The notes under the pieces: generated by a model | The model's input: the letters and a program-made list of their open reading frames with translations, nothing else | Database searches by the model: none | Told to the model about the DNA's origin: nothing | Assembly: GCA_964600365.1 (NCBI GenBank) | Contig: CAZRJG010000040.1 | Location: forward strand, 1-20,293 | DNA: 20,293 nucleotides | Origin: GCA-020352575 sp964600365 | Lineage (GTDB): Bacteria; Actinomycetota; Acidimicrobiia; Spongiisociales; JAENVV01 | Direction: 5' to 3' | Translations under genes and position numbers: made by a program | Shown: in pieces, positions 14,692 through 20,293 of the stretch | How positions within the stretch are numbered: the stretch's first letter is position 1 | Layout: each line of letters begins with the position of its first letter

Positions 14692-17600
14692 TCAGTTGGC
14701 TCCCACTTCGTTCTTCCCTTCCGGACAGAATCGCACGAAGTCGCACCGGCGGCAACGGTCGGAAGGTCGCGCCTCGAAGACTCCGGCCGCAATCGACCGG
14801 AGGGTGCCGTCCACGGTCTCGGTGGCGCGTTCCATCCACTCTGCATCGACCACCTCGGTCCGGGACTTGAATCCGTCTCCCAGGAATACGAACGTCACCG
14901 AGAGCCCATCGTCGGGATTCCCCGGGAGTGCCCCCTCGGTGGCAGCGAGGGCGTATGCCTGCAGCTGGAGGTCCATGGCGGGGTCGTCGGAAGGCCGCCC
15001 GCTCTTGAAGTCGACGATCTCCCAGCCTCCGTCGTCGTACACGGCGTCGACACGACCCCGGATGGTCCCATCGGAGCGTCGCAGCTCGAAGGGGACCTCC
15101 GTGTGGATGGGACGGCGGTTGGCGTACGGCGATCCGAGGAACGCGCCGAACGGGTCGCCTGAGGGTGGCCCACCATTCTCGGGCATGGCGTCGTACGTGA
15201 CCTCGGAGAGGTCCTCGAGGGGCATCGCCCCGAGGTTGTGGAGTTCGATGCGCCGGTGTACCTCGACGCCGCGGCGGGCGGCGGCCGACGGGCGGCGGGG
15301 GAGTCGGTCCACCTCGGACCAGAAGAACTTCTTCGGACACCGGGCGTACGTGACGAGCCCCGTCACCGAGGTGTGCGGGAGCGTCTCCTCCGGGCTGGTC
15401 TCGGGCGGCTCGGGAAGGGCGAAGAGCATCTCCTGGAACTCGTCCACCGCCCGATCGTACGCAGCGGCGATGCCGAGGTCGCCGGCGACGCGGCGTGGCA
15501 TCGAGGGGTCCCCGACCGCCTCGCGGAGTGCAGCAAGCGGACCGTCGGGGCCGAAGAGGGGGTCGGGTCCCTCGCCGCGGAGCGCGGGTCTGAGCGACTC
15601 GGGTCGTTCGCCGGGCTCGTCCGGTCCACCGAGGTCCTCGACCTCGCCGACCCGGCGGGCCTCCTCGAGGAGCGGTGACGGGCCGGCGTGCGTCTTTCGG
15701 GGCGTCGGCGTGCCGTACCAGTACGCGCCGGAGAGGTGGAGGAGGCGACGGGCACGGGTGACCGCGACGTAGGCGAGCCGCCACTCCTGGGCGACGTGGC
15801 GGACTCGGAGGAGGTCCTTGCGGGCGCGGTCGGGCATCGCGGCGTCGAGGGGTGGGAACGACCCCGTGTCGAGCCGGAGTTCGAGGGGGAGCTCCTGGGC
15901 GTGTGCGAAGGGGTCCTCGGCGCGCCGCATCCCCGACGGGAAGGTCCCCTCGATGAGGGCGGGGAGCACGACCACGTCCCATTCGAGGCCCTTCGCCCGG
16001 TGCACGGTGAGGAGGGTGACGGCGTCTTCCCCGGAGATCCGAGCGGTGTCGAGCTCCTCGGCGTGATCCTCGGCCATGAGGGCGAGGTGGTCGAGGAACC
16101 CGGGGAGGGAGGGGCGCCCTTCGAGCGGGCTCCACGACTCGGCGAGGTCGAGGAACCGGTAGAGGTTGAGGCGGGTGCTGAGTGCCCGTGCTGCGGGGAG
16201 GGACTCGATGTCTCGCCAGGCATCGAGCGCGTCGAGCAGGCGCCGGACCAGCTCGACGATGCTCACGCCCTGGGCGGCGACGAGGAACGAGTGGTAGCGG
16301 TCCCGGAAGGAGGCGAGGGCGTCACGTGCGCCCGTGCGGAGCCCGGCGATGGCGTCGAGTTCGCCGAGGACTTCGATGAGCCCGACCGGGTCGTCCTCGT
16401 CGGTCGCCCGTCGCGCGTGGTCGTGGAGGGTCCGCAGGTCGCCGAGCCCGAGCCGGTAGCGGCTCCCGGTGAGGACGCGGGCGACGGCGACGCTGTCGAG
16501 CGGGTCGTCGAGGGCCCGGAGCCACGCGTGGAGCTCCACGACCTCGGGTACACCGAGGAGGCCGCCGGTGCTCGCGACCTCGGTGGGGATCCCCGCCGCC
16601 TCAAGGGCCTCGCGCACGAGTGCGATGTCGGCGTTCTTGCGGAAGAGCACGGCCATCTCGCTCCACGGCGTCCCGTCGTCGTGTTCCTCGCCGAGGAGGT
16701 CGGCGATGGCATCGGCCTCTTGGTGGGCGGTGCGGTGCCAGCGGGTGACGACCCGGCCCGCGGGCGCGTCGTCGAGGGGGCGGAGCGGTGCCCGGGGGGT
16801 GTCGTCGATGCGTGCCCGCACGGCGTTTGCGACGGCCAGGATGGTGGGCCCGGAGCGGCGGTTGAGGGTGAGCGGCAGCGTGTCGCTCGGTTGCCCGTCG
16901 GGTCGGGTGAAATGGGCGGGGAACCCGTCGAAGTTCTCGAGCGAGGCCCCCCTCCACTCGTAGATCGTCTGGTCGCCATCGCCGACAGCGAGGACCGGGA
17001 AGCCGTCCCCGAACGCTGCTTGGAGGAGGATGCGCTGGGCGGGCGAGGTGTCCTGGTACTCGTCGAGGACTACGAGGCCGTACCGCTCTCGCAGTTCAGT
17101 GACGACGCGCTGCGTGGTGGTGACGAGCCGGTGGGCGAGGCGGATGAGATCGGCGTAGTCCACGATGCCGAGCCGGGCCTTGTCCTCCTCGAAGCGCGCG
17201 ATGACACGGGCCATCTCGTGGCGGCGCTCCGTGCGCGCGTCGGTGATGGGGAGGGCGAGGAGGTCGGCGGCGGTTGCGAGGTGGTCGCCGAGGAGCGACG
17301 AGAGGCGGGCGAGGTCGGGCACGAGTCCGCGCCGGTGGTGGAGCGGGAGGTGCCGGTACGGACCTGCCTCGTCGATCGCGTCGAGCAGGAGCTGGCGGGA
17401 GAACGTCGGGGTGATGACCTCGATGCGCCGCTCGACGCCGATGAGCGGCCCGAACTCGGCGAGGAGGCCGTGTGCGAAGCCGTGGTAGGTGCTCACGTCG
17501 GGCTCGATCCCGACGGGGGTGTGGTCGCCGATGAGAAGGCGGATCCGGTGGGCGAGCTCGGCAGCTGCCTTGTTCGTGAACGTGATGCCGAGGACCTGGT

Positions 17601-17745
17601 CGGCCTCGAGGCGCCCGTCGCGCACCCGCGCTGCGATCGCCTCGGTGATCGTCGCTGTCTTGCCGGTTCCCGCGCCGGCGGCGACCCGCAGCGGAGGGGT
17701 GGCGCTGATGATCGCGCGCTGCTCGGGGGTGGGGACGAACGTCAT
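14692..17745 (-). CDS. adnB: AdnB-like ATP-dependent helicase-nuclease subunit (UvrD motor + RecB-type nuclease)
   Basis: 1017 residues. An N-terminal UvrD-family motor has all its motifs: Walker A AAGAGTGKT (Lys29), DEYQDTSPAQ (Asp228, Glu229), GDGDQTIYEWRGA, TVHRAKGLEWDVV and YVAVTRAR. A C-terminal RecB-like nuclease follows with Asp900, Asp912 and Lys914 (VDFKSG). Cysteines 803, 998, 1001 and 1007 form the AddB/Cas4-type iron-sulfur pattern (C...CX2CX5C). Its length and its place after a second helicase-nuclease match actinobacterial AdnB, which with AdnA resects double-strand breaks. The ATG at 17745 overlaps the AdnA-like stop (ATGA); an upstream in-frame start at 17784 would lie within that gene. 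The AdnA/AdnB assignment rests on gene order and intact motor motifs. Confidence 0.88.
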   Translation of the reverse strand: MTFVPTPEQRAIISATPPLRVAAGAGTGKTATITEAIAARVRDGRLEADQVLGITFTNKAAAELAHRIRLLIGDHTPVGIEPDVSTYHGFAHGLLAEFGPLIGVERRIEVITPTFSRQLLLDAIDEAGPYRHLPLHHRRGLVPDLARLSSLLGDHLATAADLLALPITDARTERRHEMARVIARFEEDKARLGIVDYADLIRLAHRLVTTTQRVVTELRERYGLVVLDEYQDTSPAQRILLQAAFGDGFPVLAVGDGDQTIYEWRGASLENFDGFPAHFTRPDGQPSDTLPLTLNRRSGPTILAVANAVRARIDDTPRAPLRPLDDAPAGRVVTRWHRTAHQEADAIADLLGEEHDDGTPWSEMAVLFRKNADIALVREALEAAGIPTEVASTGGLLGVPEVVELHAWLRALDDPLDSVAVARVLTGSRYRLGLGDLRTLHDHARRATDEDDPVGLIEVLGELDAIAGLRTGARDALASFRDRYHSFLVAAQGVSIVELVRRLLDALDAWRDIESLPAARALSTRLNLYRFLDLAESWSPLEGRPSLPGFLDHLALMAEDHAEELDTARISGEDAVTLLTVHRAKGLEWDVVVLPALIEGTFPSGMRRAEDPFAHAQELPLELRLDTGSFPPLDAAMPDRARKDLLRVRHVAQEWRLAYVAVTRARRLLHLSGAYWYGTPTPRKTHAGPSPLLEEARRVGEVEDLGGPDEPGERPESLRPALRGEGPDPLFGPDGPLAALREAVGDPSMPRRVAGDLGIAAAYDRAVDEFQEMLFALPEPPETSPEETLPHTSVTGLVTYARCPKKFFWSEVDRLPRRPSAAARRGVEVHRRIELHNLGAMPLEDLSEVTYDAMPENGGPPSGDPFGAFLGSPYANRRPIHTEVPFELRRSDGTIRGRVDAVYDDGGWEIVDFKSGRPSDDPAMDLQLQAYALAATEGALPGNPDDGLSVTFVFLGDGFKSRTEVVDAEWMERATETVDGTLRSIAAGVFEARPSDRCRRCDFVRFCPEGKNEVGAN

Positions 17746-20293
17746 GGGAGGAACGCCTCCTGCCCCTCGGGCCAGGCGGGGCACAGGGTCCGCACCGCGC
17801 AGGTGTCGCAGTACGGGTTGAGTCGGGGCCCGAACTCCTCTGACCGGATGGCGGAGGCGATCGCTGAGAGGCGGTCGCGGACGGCGTCGAGCCGGTCCAT
17901 GTCGAACGACCGGGTCGCGAAGTGTGCCCTCTGGTTCGCCGCGGGGTACCAGAGCTCGGCGCCCCCGATCTCTCCGTGGGCGGAGATACTCGGGTCAGCG
18001 GAGGCGGCGAGCACGTAGAACCCCAGTTGGAGCGACTCGGCGGCCTCGGCCCTCGAAGCGGGCTGGGTGCCGGTCTTGTAGTCCACGACGCGGAGGGTCC
18101 CATCGGGGGCCCGGTCGATGCGATCGGCCCGTCCCCGCCATCGCTCACCGTCGATGACGGCCTCGAGCCAGTGTTCCACGAACTCGACGTCCCCTCCGGG
18201 CGGGGGGTTGGCGAGGAGCGTCTCGAGGATCCCCTCGATGCGGGTGCGCCACGCCATCGCCCAAGGGCCGCCTCCGAAGTCGGCCGGGTCGAAGGCGTCG
18301 TCGAGCGCCGCGGCGAGGTCGGCGGCGTTGGGCGACCACTCGGGGTCGTCGATGCGGTGCCGGTCGAGCACCTCGGCGACCCGGTGCACGACGGAGCCGG
18401 CGTGCATGTGCACGGAGCCGCCGTCGTCCACGCCGAGGTACCGGTCGAGGACGAAGCGCCGTGGGCACGTCTCGTACGCCGTTGCCTGCGAAGGGGAGAA
18501 CGCGGCGTCTCGGGGGATGAGATCGCCATCGGGCCCCCGTTCGCGCACGCCGACGATCGTCGACGGGTCCCGGAGGGCGGGGTGGATCCCGGCCGCGAGC
18601 ACGGCCACCGCAGCGAGGCGACGGTCGCCGGGGGCTGCCGGGTCGGCGGAGGTGCGTCGGAGCAGCGCCTCGGCCTCCATCGGGGTGACGGGCACGTCGG
18701 GGGCGGTGGGGGGTCCGGACGGTGTGTCGATGAGTTCGAGGAGGAACCGGCTGGGGCGTTCGTCCCCCTCGTCGATCCCCGCCGCGGTGGCGGTCCAGAC
18801 GACCCGGCGGGTTGCCCGGGTCATGGCGGTGTACACGAGCCGGCGCTCCTCCTCGATTCGGAGTCTCGTTGCGGTGCGGGTATCGCGCTGCCCGGGGTCG
18901 AGGGTGTGCGTGGCGAGGATCGAGTACGAGCGGCGGAGGTCTGGGAGCGAGCCGTCGACCGCGTCGGCGATGAAGACGACATCGAAGTCGAGTCCCTTCG
19001 CCTGGTGGAGGGTCGTGAGCGCCACCGCGTCACCGGTGGCGTCGTACCCGAGGAGCGGGCTCGCCTCGAAGTCGTCCTCGGAGGCGAGCGCGAGGAACGT
19101 GGTGAGCGAGAGGTCGGGGTCCCGCTCGTGCAGGTGCCCGAGCACCTGGGAGAACGAGGCGAGAGCGGCGCGGCTCGAAGCGTGGGCGGGGTCGCTCGCA
19201 AACCGCTGCCACTGGGGGAGTGCCTGCCAGAGGTGCCAGAAGCCGTCGACCGCCGGGCGGTCCGCTGCCCACGTGTCGTCGTCGAGGAGGTCGGCGAGGG
19301 CTTCTCCACCGGGGAGGGCGGTGCGGAAGGCGTCGGCCCACCCGCCCCCAGCGCGGTCATGGGCCCGGGTCACGGCCCTCTCCTCGCCGATGGAGCACGC
19401 GAGGAGTGGCCCGAGGAGAAGGCGTCGTGCCGCGCGGCGCCGGGTGTCGGGTCCCCCTTCACGACACGAGAGGAGAGCGACATCGGCGACCGTCCGGACG
19501 GCGGGATGGTCGATGAGGCGTGTGTCGGGCCGATCGTGGGGGATACGCCGCCGGTCGAGCGCACGGGAGAGCTCGGGGAGCATCCGGCGCTTCGTGCGCA
19601 AGAGGACCGCGATACGGCGGAGGGGGATCTCGTTGAGGCGGTGGAGGCGTTCGATCTCCGAGGCGATCCACTCTGCCTCGTGGGACCGCTGGTCGAAGAC
19701 GTGGACGTCGACCCGACCCCCGGGCCCCGCGGGATGCACGACGTCGGGGGCACCGGGGAGGCCGGGCACGCCGATCCGCTCGGCGGCGGACAAGATCGCC
19801 TCGGGAACGCGGAAGGAGGTGTCGAGCAGGATCCGCTCGCTCATCCCGATCGCCGCGAAGTCGTCGGGGAACCGCGAGACGTTCCCGAGGTCGGCGCCCC
19901 GGAACGAGTAGATCGACTGGCCCACGTCGGCGGTGGCGGTGAGGTTGCCGTGCGGTGCGACGAGTCGACGGAGGAGCTCCACCTGGGCGGCGGTGGTGTC
20001 CTGGTACTCGTCGACGAGCACATGGCCGATCTCCGACGCCGTCTCCGCTCGTGCCGACGCGTCGCCGAGGACACCGATCGCGGCTTCGAGGATGCCGGCG
20101 TAGTCGATGCGCCCCCGGTCGATGAGGCGTGCCCGGTACCGGCCCATGAACCCGGGGAGGGCCCGCCAGTCCTGCCGGTCGTCGGAGAGGATCGCCACGT
20201 CGGCAGGGGAGAGGCGCCGCTCGGACGCCCGGAGCATGAAGTCGGTGACCTCCTCGGCGAAGCTGCGGGTGGTGAGCATCTCCCGGTAGCCGG
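17742..20293 (-). CDS. adnA: AdnA-like helicase-nuclease subunit (5' end outside the window)
   Basis: The last 849 residues of a UvrD-motor plus RecB-nuclease protein; the frame stays open to the window edge, so Walker A is not visible. Visible motor motifs are DEYQDTTAAQ, ADVGQSIYSFRGAD (an altered form of the usual GDxxQS motif), TLHQAKGLDFDVVFI and YTAMTRATRR. The C-terminal nuclease has GRADRID and VVDYKTG. Its iron-sulfur cysteines are in ETCPRRF near 18465 and in CDTCAVRTLCP near 17778-17805. Partner of the AdnB-like protein in a presumed heterodimer that unwinds and trims broken DNA ends. Being first in the operon with a less canonical motor fits AdnA, whose motor is not the main driver in mycobacteria as I recall. 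Confidence 0.85.
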   Translation of the reverse strand, partial: GYREMLTTRSFAEEVTDFMLRASERRLSPADVAILSDDRQDWRALPGFMGRYRARLIDRGRIDYAGILEAAIGVLGDASARAETASEIGHVLVDEYQDTTAAQVELLRRLVAPHGNLTATADVGQSIYSFRGADLGNVSRFPDDFAAIGMSERILLDTSFRVPEAILSAAERIGVPGLPGAPDVVHPAGPGGRVDVHVFDQRSHEAEWIASEIERLHRLNEIPLRRIAVLLRTKRRMLPELSRALDRRRIPHDRPDTRLIDHPAVRTVADVALLSCREGGPDTRRRAARRLLLGPLLACSIGEERAVTRAHDRAGGGWADAFRTALPGGEALADLLDDDTWAADRPAVDGFWHLWQALPQWQRFASDPAHASSRAALASFSQVLGHLHERDPDLSLTTFLALASEDDFEASPLLGYDATGDAVALTTLHQAKGLDFDVVFIADAVDGSLPDLRRSYSILATHTLDPGQRDTRTATRLRIEEERRLVYTAMTRATRRVVWTATAAGIDEGDERPSRFLLELIDTPSGPPTAPDVPVTPMEAEALLRRTSADPAAPGDRRLAAVAVLAAGIHPALRDPSTIVGVRERGPDGDLIPRDAAFSPSQATAYETCPRRFVLDRYLGVDDGGSVHMHAGSVVHRVAEVLDRHRIDDPEWSPNAADLAAALDDAFDPADFGGGPWAMAWRTRIEGILETLLANPPPGGDVEFVEHWLEAVIDGERWRGRADRIDRAPDGTLRVVDYKTGTQPASRAEAAESLQLGFYVLAASADPSISAHGEIGGAELWYPAANQRAHFATRSFDMDRLDAVRDRLSAIASAIRSEEFGPRLNPYCDTCAVRTLCPAWPEGQEAFLP
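17743..17760 (-). promoter_or_regulatory. Hairpin sequestering the adnB Shine-Dalgarno at the adnA/adnB junction
   Basis: In the mRNA, GGAGG (17760-17756) is followed by loop CGTT and by CCTCC (17751-17747), a perfect 5-bp GC-rich stem two bases from the adnB ATG at 17745-17743. GGAGG is the only good Shine-Dalgarno for that ATG, so it would be hidden until a ribosome finishing adnA opens the stem. Confidence 0.55.

Noticed and set aside
15688..18018. 776-codon open frame on the + strand, antisense to the AdnB-like gene
   Set aside because: Very long antisense frames are expected in GC-rich genes. The translation is low-complexity Glu/Val/Gly-rich with no domain, while the - strand encodes complete helicase and nuclease motifs.

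Overview
This 20.3-kb window is very GC-rich and gene-dense, with almost no spacer between genes. It fits a chromosomal segment of an actinomycete-type bacterium (Actinomycetota). The signs are a pair of AdnA/AdnB-like helicase-nucleases, an F420/FMN split-barrel protein, many ATGA start/stop overlaps, and gene starts preceded by a TANNNT hexamer at the spacing expected for leaderless mRNAs. A deep lineage such as Acidimicrobiia or Thermoleophilia is a guess. I see no mobile element, CRISPR array, tRNA or rRNA, and no gene-free stretch above 300 bases.

Layout. (1) Bases 1-2480, + strand: the 3' part of a class V (cysteine desulfurase-like) PLP enzyme, overlapping a B12-binding-type radical SAM protein whose C-terminus carries a CCAEP motif and ends in a second Cys pair. 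(2) Bases 2569-6689, + strand: a tightly coupled operon of a six-helix membrane protein, a small winged-helix repressor, an ABC ATPase and two ABC-2 permeases. It is driven by a promoter whose -10 lies inside an inverted repeat, the likely operator. (3) Bases 13859 down to 6686, - strand: two half-ABC exporters forming an asymmetric heterodimer, then 3-methyladenine DNA glycosylase I (tag), a RidA-family protein, a PlsB-type glycerol-3-phosphate acyltransferase and a PPOX split-barrel protein. (4) Bases 13925-14380, + strand: D-aminoacyl-tRNA deacylase (dtd), divergent from the ABC pair. (5) Bases 20293 down to 14340, - strand: an AdnA-like subunit (5' end outside the window), an AdnB-like subunit and a small three-helix membrane protein whose 3' end overlaps dtd.

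How the genes work together. The two AdnAB-like proteins should form a double-strand-break resection motor-nuclease. Their start/stop overlap, with a hairpin hiding the second gene's Shine-Dalgarno, suggests coupled synthesis of equal amounts. The winged-helix protein probably represses its own operon and so controls the export pump. The PLP/radical SAM pair looks like a dedicated two-enzyme pathway of unknown product, possibly involving sulfur transfer, and is the least understood part of the window. Tag, Dtd, RidA and PlsB are housekeeping damage-repair, proofreading and lipid functions.

Two translation modes alternate here. Genes at apparent transcription-unit heads have TANNNT 6-7 nt before the start codon and no Shine-Dalgarno. 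Genes coupled inside operons lack that hexamer, and several of them have a purine-rich Shine-Dalgarno.
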